Of a stretch of 64,000 nt of DNA, positions 8,384 through 15,712 are shown piece by piece. Position numbers and translations under genes: made by a program. Numbering within the stretch: position 1 is the first letter of the stretch; each line of letters opens with the position of its first letter. The notes below the pieces were generated by a model. That model did not search any database. It worked only from the letters and a program-made list of their open reading frames with translations, and was not told the DNA's origin. Source of the stretch: Armatimonadota bacterium (GTDB taxonomy: Bacteria; Sysuimicrobiota; Sysuimicrobiia; Sysuimicrobiales; Humicultoraceae); assembly GCA_031459855.1 (NCBI GenBank), contig JAVKHP010000001.1:2952309-3016308 (forward strand), written 5' to 3'.

Positions 8384-8679
8384 CAGGCCACACGCCGCTC
8401 GATCGGGTGAAGACACGACTGTTCGTCCTTGCCGTCGACCTCGATGACAACGGGGTGTACGACCTTCAGGTAGAGGTGACGCCACCCGGGACGTTCTATT
8501 GGACGGTTTCCTACCGATACCAGGATGCTGCGCTTCGATTGGAGTTCTCGGCTCTTCTCGAACGGTGGCGGAGCAGACTGGCTCTCCAGATGGTTGAGGG
8601 ATTCTATAGCTCTGAGTACTTCTTCCACCACGGCCCAGAGTTCGTTGCGGCCGATCCGGTGAGGCGAGCATGCCCATGA
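8260..8679 (+). pseudogene. 3' fragment of an unrecognised protein gene
   Basis: The frame is protein-like from about 8325 onward (LFVLAVDLDDNGVYDLQVEV, FYWTVSYRYQDAALRLEF), while its first codons overlap the end of the 7835 gene in another frame. No ribosome site precedes the GTG at 8260, and upstream codons of this frame stay open into the preceding gene. It is best read as the downstream remnant of a gene joined to the truncated 7835 gene by deletion or frameshift. A Ca-binding-like DLDDNGVYDLQ segment may be an EF-hand-style or dockerin-like loop, which I cannot confirm. Confidence 0.45.
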
Positions 8680-8724
8680 GTTTCAGAGAGCGTTCCGCCG
8701 TCTGAGACAGCCGCTGAGGCCCTC

Positions 8725-8766
8725 GAAAACGCCAGCAGGGACGGCGGCTGAAACCAGCGTCCCTGC
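8725..8766 (-). terminator. Intrinsic terminator of tRNA-Ala
   Basis: On the minus strand GCAGGGACG and CGTCCCTGC (8735-8766) form a 9-bp stem, with an inner GCTG/CAGC pairing, followed by GCGTTTTCG at 8725-8732. It lies 13 nt past the tRNA 3' end. Confidence 0.7.
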
Positions 8767-8778
8767 GACCTCTACGCC

Positions 8779-8854
8779 TGGTGGAGACGAGCGGACTCGA
8801 ACCGCCGACCCCCTCGTTGCGAACGAGGTGCTCTCCCAGCTGAGCTACGTCCCC
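8779..8854 (-). tRNA. tRNA-Ala (anticodon CGC)
   Basis: 76 nt with encoded CCA. The acceptor stem GGGGACG/CGTCTCC contains the G3-U70 pair that defines alanine tRNAs. D arm GCTC...GAGC, anticodon arm CCTCG-TTCGCAA-CGAGG with anticodon CGC, and T arm GGCGG-TTCGAGT-CCGCT are all canonical. It reads codon GCG. It borders the lower-GC island, with its 3' end facing it. Confidence 0.95.
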
Positions 8855-8866
8855 ACGACCAGGCCC

Positions 8867-8895
8867 ATTATACGAAGTGGCGCAACGCGGCGCAA
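8867..8895 (-). promoter_or_regulatory. Sigma-70-type promoter of tRNA-Ala
   Basis: Minus-strand -35 TTGCGC (8890-8895), 17-bp spacer, -10 TATAAT (8867-8872), 12 bp upstream of the tRNA 5' end. Nothing else is seen up to the dehydrogenase gene end at 9112. Confidence 0.8.
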
Positions 8896-9111
8896 CGGGC
8901 GGGGCGCCACGCTGGCATCCTGCGCGCGTGTCATGCTGCGCGGTGGCGACATGCCTCCACCGGTGCCGTGCGCGGCCGCCGTGCCGTGCCCTAGCAGCAC
9001 GCCCCGCGCGCATGCCCTGCGGTGTGCCCGGGGGTTGGTACTGACTCCTTGCCCCGCTCGTGAATCCGCGCCCGTGCCGTGCGGTGTGACGGCAGTATGC
9101 CCCCGCACGCC

Positions 9112-9885
9112 CTACAACCGGACAGAGACCGGCACGACCGGGTCGTCCAGCACCACGGTGGGCCGGCGCGCGAGGTAGAGCACCAGGTCCACCACGTCCT
9201 CGGGAGCCAGCAGCCGCGCAGGGTCGAACGCCGGGGTGGCGGCCCAGCGCATGGGCGTGTCCATCGGCCCGGGCGCCAGGCAGACCACGCGGATGCCCCG
9301 CGGGCGCACCTCCTGCGCCAGCGCGCGCGAGAACCCGATCACCGCGGCCTTGGCGGCTGCGTACACCGCGACGTCGGGCGCGCCGGTCAGTGCCACCCGC
9401 GAGGCGACGTTCACGATCAGGCCGGTGCCGGCGGCCAGCATCGGGCGCAGCGCTGCCCGGTTGGTGAGAAACACCGCCCGCGCGTTCATGGCGAGCACGT
9501 GCTCCCACTCGGCCAGCGTGACCTCGGGCAGCGGCTTGATCAACGCCGCGCCCGCACACACCAGCAACAGGTCCAGCCGCCCGGCGACGGCGAGCGCGGT
9601 CTCGACGATCCGCGCCGCCCCCGCCTCGTCGGCGGCGTCGGCGGCCACCGCCGTGGCCTGGCCCCCGGCGCGCTCGATCGCGGCTGCGACCTCCTGGACC
9701 TCGCTTCGCGTCCGGCTGGCCGCCACCACGTGCGCGCCCGCCGCCCCCAGCGCCAGGGCAGCGGCACGCCCCAGGCCGCGACCGGCGCCGGCGATGGCAA
9801 CCCCCTGGCCCGTCAGCATCCCGCGCGTGCCCTCTGCCCTCTGGAGGGTCTCGTGCGGGTGCAGACCATGCGCAGTCTGACTCAT
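9112..9885 (-). CDS. Short-chain dehydrogenase/reductase
   Basis: NAD(P)H-dependent oxidoreductase of the classical SDR family, 257 residues from the ATG at 9885 (a shorter ATG at 9819, MLTGQGVAIAG, is also possible). The Rossmann motif is GAGRGLG, the NNAG position reads LVCAGAA, the catalytic Ser is in NVASRVALTG and the YxxxK pair is YAAAK. The C-terminal PGPMDTPM loop is typical. Substrate cannot be deduced; homologues include FabG-like and sugar or secondary-alcohol dehydrogenases. It is divergent from an acyl-thioesterase gene, hinting at a fatty-acyl role. Confidence 0.9.
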   Translation of the reverse strand: MSQTAHGLHPHETLQRAEGTRGMLTGQGVAIAGAGRGLGRAAALALGAAGAHVVAASRTRSEVQEVAAAIERAGGQATAVAADAADEAGAARIVETALAVAGRLDLLLVCAGAALIKPLPEVTLAEWEHVLAMNARAVFLTNRAALRPMLAAGTGLIVNVASRVALTGAPDVAVYAAAKAAVIGFSRALAQEVRPRGIRVVCLAPGPMDTPMRWAATPAFDPARLLAPEDVVDLVLYLARRPTVVLDDPVVPVSVRL

Positions 9886-10050
9886 CAGCACCCCGCGCCT
9901 CTCCTCTGCCATGCCGGAATAGTGCGCCACCCAACCGGTCCGGCCCTCTCGACGAGCTCGCCCCCGGCGGGGTGCGCGCCCGCGCGTCCTGCCGTTCGCC
10001 ACCTGCCTCGTTGCGGCCGATCCCGCCCGCAGGTACCGTGAGAGTGAGCG

Positions 10051-10800
10051 ATGCCCGACGATCCCAACCAGTACTCGTTGCCGTTCCGCGTACGCTACGA
10101 GGAGTGCGGGCCCGGCGGCGCGCTGCGGGCGGCAGTCTGCCTGCGGTACGTCCAGGAGCTGGCCTTCGCCCACTCGGCGGCCCTGGGCTTTCCGCTGGCC
10201 TGGTACGAGACCCACCGACGGTTCTGGCTCGTGCGGCGTGTGCAGCTGGTGGTCGAGGCACCGGCGGGCTACGGGGAGGACCTGATTGCCACGACCCAGG
10301 TGCTGGGGATGCGCCGGGTGCTCGCGCGGCGGCGGAACACGATCCGCCGTGCGGCCGACGGCGCGCCCGTGGCCACTGTGGTCATGGACTGGATCTTCAC
10401 CGCCGATGGCAGTGCGCCGGTGCGTGTGGCTGCGCCCCTCGTTGCGGCGTTCCCGGCGCTGGGCCGGACCATCACCGCGACGCCGTTGCCCGAGCCCGCG
10501 GTCCCTGCGGGCGCGCAGTGGACCGCACGCCGCATCCGGCTGGGCGACCTGGACGCGATGGGCCATGCCAACAACGCGGTCTACGTCGACCTGCTGGACG
10601 ACGCCCTCTGGCGGGCAGGGGCCGGCGCCGTACTGCAACAGTACCCGCGCACCTACGAGTTGCAGTTCCACGTGGCGGCGCGGGCCGACGAGGCGTTGCG
10701 CGAGGCGCTCTGGGAAGACGCCGACGGCTGGCACTACCGGCTGGAAGCGGTTGCCGGCGGCCTGCGGGCCCACGGCCGCCTGCGCGTGGGGAGTCCGTAG
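10051..10800 (+). CDS. Acyl-ACP thioesterase-like double hotdog protein
   Basis: 249 residues containing two hotdog domains. The first (about 8-130) has FRVRYEECGPGGALRAAVCLRYVQELA; the second (about 155-245) has RRIRLGDLDAMGHANNAVYVDLLDDALW, where the DxxGHxNN sequence is the hallmark of acyl-ACP thioesterases and 4-hydroxybenzoyl-CoA thioesterases. It would release free fatty acids from acyl carrier protein or acyl-CoA in the cytoplasm. It is divergently transcribed from the dehydrogenase across 165 bp. Chain-length specificity cannot be read. Confidence 0.85.
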   Translation: MPDDPNQYSLPFRVRYEECGPGGALRAAVCLRYVQELAFAHSAALGFPLAWYETHRRFWLVRRVQLVVEAPAGYGEDLIATTQVLGMRRVLARRRNTIRRAADGAPVATVVMDWIFTADGSAPVRVAAPLVAAFPALGRTITATPLPEPAVPAGAQWTARRIRLGDLDAMGHANNAVYVDLLDDALWRAGAGAVLQQYPRTYELQFHVAARADEALREALWEDADGWHYRLEAVAGGLRAHGRLRVGSP

Positions 10801-10914
10801 GTGGCGAACGGGCTCCGGATTGACTCTCCCACGGCCGCCTGGGCGCGAGTGGCCCGCCGCCGCCAGTGTCGCCGCGCGCGGGTTACGGCCACGGCCGCCT
10901 GCGCGCAGGCGGCC
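10769..10914. repeat. Three copies of CCACGGCCGCCTG, last one in a perfect palindrome
   Basis: CCACGGCCGCCTG(C/G)GCG occurs near 10769 (inside the thioesterase 3' end), 10828 and 10890, about 60 bp apart. The last copy extends into a 22-bp perfect palindrome at 10893-10914 between two convergent genes; it could form a bidirectional hairpin, but has no T-run on either side. Confidence 0.5.
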
Positions 10915-10935
10915 CCTTGACCGGCCGCGTGTCCG

Positions 10936-11919
10936 CTACAGGCCGAGCAGACGGACCGCGTTCCCGCCCAGGATCGCCGCCCGCTCCGCCTCGCCGACCG
11001 GCAGGGCGCGCAGACTCTCGAGCATCTGCGGGATGCTGCCGATCTGGTGCGGGTAGTCGCTGCCCGCGAGCAGGCGGTCGGTGCCGGCGAACTGCACCGC
11101 CAGCGCCAGCGCCCGCGGGTCGAAGTTGACCGTGTCGTAGTAGAAGTGTGCGCGCAGGTAGTCGCTGGGGGGCCGGGAGATGTGCGCCCGGCACTCGCGG
11201 AACGCGCGGTACCCGCGGTCGAGGCGCTCGGCCAGGTAGGGGATAGCGCCTCCCAGGTGGCTGGCCACCCACCGGACGCGCGGGAAGCGCGCGAGCACGC
11301 CGGCGAAGACCAGGTGTGCCGCCGCCAGCGTGGTGTCGAAGGGGAATCCCACCAGGGGCGCGAGCCAGTAGGCGGTCATGGCCTCGACGCCGACCGGCGC
11401 CGCGGGGTGGATGTACAGGACGGCGCCATGCGCATCGGCCACCTCGTAGATCGGCCAGAAGCGCGCGTCGGCCAGGGGCACGCCGTTGACGTTCGCGAAG
11501 AGCATCGCGCCCGGGAAGCCCAGGTGCGTCAGGCAGCGCTCCAGCTCGCGGGCGGCGGCGTCTGGTGCGTTCAGCGGCAGGGTCGCCAGCGCGCTGAAGC
11601 GGTGCCGGCGCGCGGTGGTGATCTCGGCGAACGCGTCGTTGACGAGCGCCGCCAGGGCGACCGCCCGGGGTGGATCCTCGACGTGCGTGCCCGGTGTGGT
11701 CAGCGTCAGCACCTGCCGATCGACGCCGTGCTGTGCCAGCACCTCCTCGCGGTAGACGATGTCCCGGTGGCCCCGCACGGCCACGTTGTAGTCCCCAGGG
11801 TAGTGGAGGCACGGGTTGCCCGCACCGTCCACCGTGACGCGCACGGCACCCGGACGGACCATCAGCGCATCGAGGTAGGCCGGCGGGTAGAAGTGGTTGT
11901 GGACGTCGACGACCGGCAT
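10936..11919 (-). CDS. Amidohydrolase-2 family metal-dependent hydrolase (ACMSD-like)
   Basis: 327 residues from the ATG at 11919, preceded by GGAGGG. It carries DVHNHFYPP (His-x-His metal ligands at the N-terminus), LYIHPAAP (third His), VASHLGGAIPYLAERLDRG, and AGSDYPH (Asp ligand), the full set for a TIM-barrel hydrolase or decarboxylase of the amidohydrolase-2/ACMSD group. Members include 2-amino-3-carboxymuconate semialdehyde decarboxylase and orotate- or resorcylate-type decarboxylases, so an aromatic-catabolic role is possible but not demonstrated. Confidence 0.85.
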   Translation of the reverse strand: MPVVDVHNHFYPPAYLDALMVRPGAVRVTVDGAGNPCLHYPGDYNVAVRGHRDIVYREEVLAQHGVDRQVLTLTTPGTHVEDPPRAVALAALVNDAFAEITTARRHRFSALATLPLNAPDAAARELERCLTHLGFPGAMLFANVNGVPLADARFWPIYEVADAHGAVLYIHPAAPVGVEAMTAYWLAPLVGFPFDTTLAAAHLVFAGVLARFPRVRWVASHLGGAIPYLAERLDRGYRAFRECRAHISRPPSDYLRAHFYYDTVNFDPRALALAVQFAGTDRLLAGSDYPHQIGSIPQMLESLRALPVGEAERAAILGGNAVRLLGL

Positions 11920-11970
11920 GGATGCCCTCCACAGGCCCCGGGCGCGGCCCCGAGGCCAGCATAACCTCTC

Positions 11971-12080
11971 CACGGAGCAGTTCCCCAAAGGAACAGCTTC
12001 CGCAGGGAGCCATTCCCGCAGGGAGCCATTCCCGCAGGGAGCCATTCCCGCAGGGAGCCGTCCCCCAGGGAGCAGTTTCC
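11971..12080. repeat. 16-bp tandem hairpin repeat array
   Basis: CGCAGGGAGCCATTCC is repeated three times without a mismatch at 12001-12048, with a fourth near copy (CGCAGGGAGCCGTCC) and diverged units on both sides, about seven units in all. Read on the minus strand, each junction gives GGGA-ATGGC-TCCC, a tiny hairpin, so the array is a row of hairpins. It sits in the 338-bp gap between the amidohydrolase and the divergent DUF2652-like gene; I see no other element in that gap. Confidence 0.8.
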
Positions 12081-12257
12081 ACGACGGCGGCTTGATGCCT
12101 CCGGCCCGCAGGGCAGCCGGTCGGCGGCAAACCACGCGCGCCGGGGCGGCGATGGCGCCGCACGGCGGGCGGACACCGGCACGGCGCGCTGTGCCCTGCA
12201 GGAATCCAGATGGCGAGGCGTAACTGCCCTTGCATGTCCACATTGGGGGGATGAAGG

Positions 12258-13358
12258 ATGCTGGCGGGGGTCGAGCGCGGCTGTCTGGTACTGACCGACA
12301 TCACCGGGTATACCGAGTACCTCACCGGCACCGAACTCGCTCACGCCCAGGACGTGTTGGCCGACCTCATGAGCACGATCGTGAACGCCCTCCGACCGCC
12401 CCTGCGCCTGGCCAAGCTCGAGGGCGACGCGGCGTTCGCCTACACTCCCGCGGGTCGGCTCGACGGCCCGACGATGTTGGACCTCGTGGAGCACTGCTAC
12501 TTTCGCTTTCGCCGTCGTCTCCGCGACATCCGTCAGGCCACGACCTGTCAGTGCAACGCCTGCCGCCAGATGCCGCTGCTGGACCTGAAAGTCTTTGTCC
12601 ACGACGGCGAGTTCGTGCGGCACCGGGTGGCCGGCCGGGAAGAGCTCGCCGGCGCTGACGTGATCCTGCTCCACCGCCTGCTGAAGAACACCGTCGCCGA
12701 GGTGCTGAGCCTGCAGGGCTACGCGCTGTTCACCGAGGCGTGCGTGCGGACCATGGAGGTCGACCCTGCGGCGGCGGGCATGCGCGAGCACGTGGAGACC
12801 TACGAGCACCTCGGCCCCGTGCGGACGTTCGTCCACGACCTCCACGCGCGCTGGGCCGAGGAGCAGGAGCGCCGGCGGGTCTACATCGGGACAGGCCGGG
12901 CCGACGTCGAGCTGCCGTTCGACCTGCCGGCGGCACCGCCGGTGGCCTGGGACTACCTGACCTCTCCCAGCAAGCGCATCCGCTACCAGCCCGACACCGA
13001 CCGCCTCGACCAGCAGAATCCCCGCGGGCGCCGCGGGCCGGGTACCACGAATCACTGTGCCCACGGCCACCAGGTCATCGTCGAGGAGATCCTCGACTGG
13101 CGCCCCTTTGACTACTTCACGATCCGCTTTGCGGTGATGGACGTCCCGCTGGAGGAGACCGTGGAGTTGACGCCCCTGGGGGACGGCACCCGGGTGACCC
13201 TGCGGACCCGGGGGCCGCGGGGGAAGAGCGCCCGCCAGGTCTGGGCATCGATGCAGGAGCAGTACGCGGAGTTCATGAGCAGGGTCTACGCGCAGCTGGC
13301 AGCGGTCCTGCGCGAGGATGCCGCAGCGCAGGCCAGGGCGTCTGGAGTCGATCAGTAA
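12258..13358 (+). CDS. DUF2652-type protein: cyclase-like N-terminus plus SRPBCC-like C-terminus
   Basis: 366 residues. Residues 1-180 resemble DUF2652/class III nucleotidyl cyclase-like folds: LVLTDITGYTEYL, then AKLEGDAAFAY in the position of the cyclase Gly-Asp loop. A CQCNACRQMPLLDLK segment at about 96-110 could bind metal. Residues about 215-355 look like an SRPBCC (START-like) ligand-binding domain (VAWDYLTSPSKRIRYQPD, FDYFTIRF, TRVTLRTRG). The second metal-binding cyclase Asp is not obvious, so it may be a non-cyclising relative that pairs a lipid or aromatic pocket with a signalling fold. Role unknown. Confidence 0.75.
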   Translation: MLAGVERGCLVLTDITGYTEYLTGTELAHAQDVLADLMSTIVNALRPPLRLAKLEGDAAFAYTPAGRLDGPTMLDLVEHCYFRFRRRLRDIRQATTCQCNACRQMPLLDLKVFVHDGEFVRHRVAGREELAGADVILLHRLLKNTVAEVLSLQGYALFTEACVRTMEVDPAAAGMREHVETYEHLGPVRTFVHDLHARWAEEQERRRVYIGTGRADVELPFDLPAAPPVAWDYLTSPSKRIRYQPDTDRLDQQNPRGRRGPGTTNHCAHGHQVIVEEILDWRPFDYFTIRFAVMDVPLEETVELTPLGDGTRVTLRTRGPRGKSARQVWASMQEQYAEFMSRVYAQLAAVLREDAAAQARASGVDQ

Positions 13359-13600
13359 CCAGCGCGCTGGCCCGGGTGGCCGGCCAACGGAAGGCGGGCG
13401 CGTCAGGTGACCGCCCGGTCCACACGCCCGGGCGATTGCAGCCCGAACTCTTCCGGCAATAGTCTAGCCCGGAGACGCCAAAAGCCAGTGGTCTTGCAAC
13501 CCGGGCGCCCGGGCGAGAGCCCGCCTGCGCGCGTCCCTGCGAGCGTTACTGGCTCCGACCTGTCGCGTTGACGCAGGTCGTTCCGCCGCCCGCGAGCCTG

Positions 13601-13867
13601 TTATTGCCGGCCCCGGGAGCCGGCCGAACGGAGCGCTGACTTGATCGCGGCGCCGCAGTTCGTGCAGTGCAGGCTGGCCGAGCGCAGGAGAATCCCGCAG
13701 CGGGGGCACTCGGTCACGACCGGCGCCCCACACTGCGGGCACTCCCGGGGTGCCGCCCGGAGATCCTCGAGCGGCGCAGCGTACGTGCATTCGACTCTCG
13801 TACAGATCGCATAAACCGCTCGCGAGGACGCTTGGCGCCTCCACTCTTGTTCGCCCTCTGGCTCCAC
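13601..13867 (-). CDS. Small double zinc-ribbon protein
   Basis: 88 residues from a GTG. It holds paired CxxC knuckles: CTRVEC, ECPQCGAP, ECPRCGI and HCTNCGAAI, consistent with one or two zinc ribbons as in nucleic-acid-binding or scaffold proteins. It is divergent from the small exported peptide gene, sharing a 146-bp AT-richer control region. About 240 bp downstream (13359-13600) hold nothing I can identify. Function unknown. Confidence 0.65.
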   Translation of the reverse strand: MEPEGEQEWRRQASSRAVYAICTRVECTYAAPLEDLRAAPRECPQCGAPVVTECPRCGILLRSASLHCTNCGAAIKSALRSAGSRGRQ

Positions 13868-13912
13868 GGCTCTTCACCCGCCCGTCTCCGGCCCAAGACT
13901 GGGTCCTAGTGA

Positions 13913-13922
13913 AGTATATACT
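13913..13922. promoter_or_regulatory. AT-rich palindrome between divergent genes
   Basis: AGTATATACT is a perfect 10-bp palindrome and holds a TATACT -10-like hexamer on each strand, between the zinc-ribbon gene (minus) and the exported-peptide gene (plus). No good -35 hexamer is visible on either side, so it may be an activator-dependent promoter or an operator. Confidence 0.4.
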
Positions 13923-14013
13923 GACCTCACCAGGCAGGAATAGCGTAACTATACGAAGAAACCCGATCCTGGAGCCCCGAGCTACAACCCCATACCAGCG
14001 AGGAGGGCAAACC

Positions 14014-14151
14014 ATGAAGGGAACCCTGCGTCTCGTCGCGGCGGCGATCGCCGCTGCGTTGTTGGTGCTTGGCACGACTGCGGTCGGCACCACCACGAAC
14101 CCGGCTCCGGTAATGAAGGTGGCCGACGGGGACATGGGGGGCGGCCTGTAG
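14014..14151 (+). CDS. 45-residue exported peptide (candidate signalling peptide or RiPP-like precursor)
   Basis: Too short for routine gene calling but well supported: an AGGAGGG ribosome site at 14001-14007, an ATG start and classic signal-peptide layout (MKGTLR, then LVAAAIAAALLVLGTTAVG, then TTT). The exported tail is only about 17-18 residues, NPAPVMKVADGDMGGGL. This is the architecture of Phr/PapR-type pheromone precursors, and the next gene on the same strand, 128 bp on, is an HTH-TPR regulator of the type that binds such peptides. A modified-peptide precursor is the alternative, given the SagB-type enzyme further down. No sequence family recognised. Confidence 0.6.
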   Translation: MKGTLRLVAAAIAAALLVLGTTAVGTTTNPAPVMKVADGDMGGGL

Positions 14152-14240
14152 GGTCGACCCGCTGGCAGGGGGCAGAGGGATCAAGGCCAACCCACCCAAA
14201 CCGATGCCTGGCAAGGTATCATGAGGGGCTCTCTTGCCGG

Positions 14241-14270
14241 TTGCCTCACTCGGGCGGGGTGTGGTAAATT
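14241..14270 (+). promoter_or_regulatory. Promoter of a leaderless transcript for the XRE-TPR regulator
   Basis: -35 TTGCCT (14241-14246), 18-bp spacer, -10 TAAATT (14265-14270). The ATG is only 9 bp past the -10 and has no ribosome site, so transcription should begin at or within a couple of bases of the start codon. Confidence 0.6.
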
Positions 14271-14279
14271 CAGTACACC

Positions 14280-15671
14280 ATGGCTAAACCATCTTCTGCC
14301 CCCTCCATTTCCCGTAAGGGTGGGTGGCCGTACCGTTTCGGTCAGCGCCTGCGGGCTGCGCGTCATCGCGCCGGTCTGAGCCAGGAGCAGCTGGCCGCCC
14401 CAGACCTGACCAAGGGCTTCGTTAGCCTCCTCGAGAGCGGACGGTCCTACCCCTCGGTCGAAACGTTGCTGGCGTTCGCCCGGCGGATGCGAACCTCCGT
14501 GGGCGCGCTGCTGTTCGACGTCGACGACCTGCGCATCGAGACAGCGTACAACCTGCTGCACCTGGCGTGGGTCTCGGACTACGAATCGCGAAGCGCGGAT
14601 ATCCTCCATCTCGTTGCCGCTGCGGAGCTAGTCGCGCCGGATCTGCCGGCGGACCTACGCGTGCGAGCGCACCTGGTGCGGGCGCGCGTGGCCGTGGCGG
14701 CCGGACGGCTCGAGGAGGCGGCCGAACATGCGGCGCGGGCCGTGGCCCTCGCAGAGGAGCGTGGCCTGCAGGGATCGCTGGGCGCGGCCCTGGCTGTGCG
14801 CGGCGCGATAGAGGAGCGGCAAGGCGACTACGTGCGGGCGCTCAGGACGCAGGAATCCGCCATTAACGCGTTGCGCCGCGCAAAGACCCTGGAGTCGGAA
14901 GAGGGCGTCTGGGCGCTCCTCTCGCTTGGCGTCGCCCGCTGGCGCATGGGCGATCTCGATGCGTCAGAGGCAGCCAACCGGCAGGCGCTGGCCATTGCCA
15001 CCAGGCTGGACCTGCCCAGGCTGCGCGGCCGCGCGCTGAACAACCTCGGGCTGCTGGCGTGGAACCGGGGCGAGCTCGACCGCGCCGTCGAGCTGTACAG
15101 CCAAGCCTATGCCGTGCTGGAGACGACCGAGGACCTGTTCGAGATCGGCCGGGTCCTGAACAACCTGGGGCTCGTGCGGCGCATCCAGGGGCTCTACGAC
15201 GAGGCGCTGGCGGTGCTCACCAAGGCCCTGCGCATTCGCGAGCGCCAGGGTGACCTGCGCGGCCTCGCGGCGACTCGCGACGAGCTCGCGCGGGTGTACC
15301 TGGCCCTCGGCCAGCTCGAGCAGGCCGCCGAGGCAGCGGAACGCGCTCTGGGCGATGCCCGCGCCGTGGGCGACCGCGGTCGAGAGGCCGTGACGCTGGT
15401 GACGCTGGGCAGGGTGCGGCGGGCGCAGCAACGGCCGGACGAGGCGGCACATATCCTGCGTACGGCCCTCGCGCTGCTGCTCGACCTGCAGATGGTCCCG
15501 GAGGCCGCCGCGGCTGCCACGGAACTCGGGCTCCTGCTCAAGGAAACCGGGCAGACCGCAGAGGCCGCCGAGGTCCTGGCGCACGCGGTCAGGCTCGGTG
15601 GTGCCACGCCCGTATCGACGCGAGGCGTCGGGGGACTGGACGGGGCGGCGCTCGCCCGACACGACTTGTAG
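14280..15671 (+). CDS. XRE-type HTH regulator with TPR sensor domain (RRNPP-like)
   Basis: 463 residues. Residues about 18-75 are an XRE helix-turn-helix (FGQRLRAARHRAGLSQEQLA ... FVSLLESGRSYPSVETLLAFARRM). From about 85 to 455 the protein is a string of TPR helices (for example RALNNLGLLAWNRGELDRAV, GRVLNNLGLVRRIQGLYDEAL, LRGLAATRDELARVYLALGQ). HTH plus a long TPR array is the design of cytoplasmic pheromone receptors such as PlcR, NprR and Rgg, and also of some TPR regulators with no peptide ligand. The small exported peptide gene lies immediately upstream and a SagB-type oxidoreductase 42 bp downstream, likely the regulated target. Translation is probably leaderless. Confidence 0.85.
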   Translation: MAKPSSAPSISRKGGWPYRFGQRLRAARHRAGLSQEQLAAPDLTKGFVSLLESGRSYPSVETLLAFARRMRTSVGALLFDVDDLRIETAYNLLHLAWVSDYESRSADILHLVAAAELVAPDLPADLRVRAHLVRARVAVAAGRLEEAAEHAARAVALAEERGLQGSLGAALAVRGAIEERQGDYVRALRTQESAINALRRAKTLESEEGVWALLSLGVARWRMGDLDASEAANRQALAIATRLDLPRLRGRALNNLGLLAWNRGELDRAVELYSQAYAVLETTEDLFEIGRVLNNLGLVRRIQGLYDEALAVLTKALRIRERQGDLRGLAATRDELARVYLALGQLEQAAEAAERALGDARAVGDRGREAVTLVTLGRVRRAQQRPDEAAHILRTALALLLDLQMVPEAAAAATELGLLLKETGQTAEAAEVLAHAVRLGGATPVSTRGVGGLDGAALARHDL

Positions 15672-15712
15672 ACGGGCGTCGCGACGCCGCGGTCGTCGCG
15701 GCCGTCCGCGCA

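Noticed and set aside
8779-8854. Proven tRNA-integrated mobile element
   Set aside because: The composition break ends near tRNA-Ala, but no integrase, no att-type duplication of the tRNA 3' end and no IS element were found in 4700-8780.
12001-12063. CRISPR array
   Set aside because: The 16-bp units are directly adjacent with no spacers, and no cas genes are in the window.
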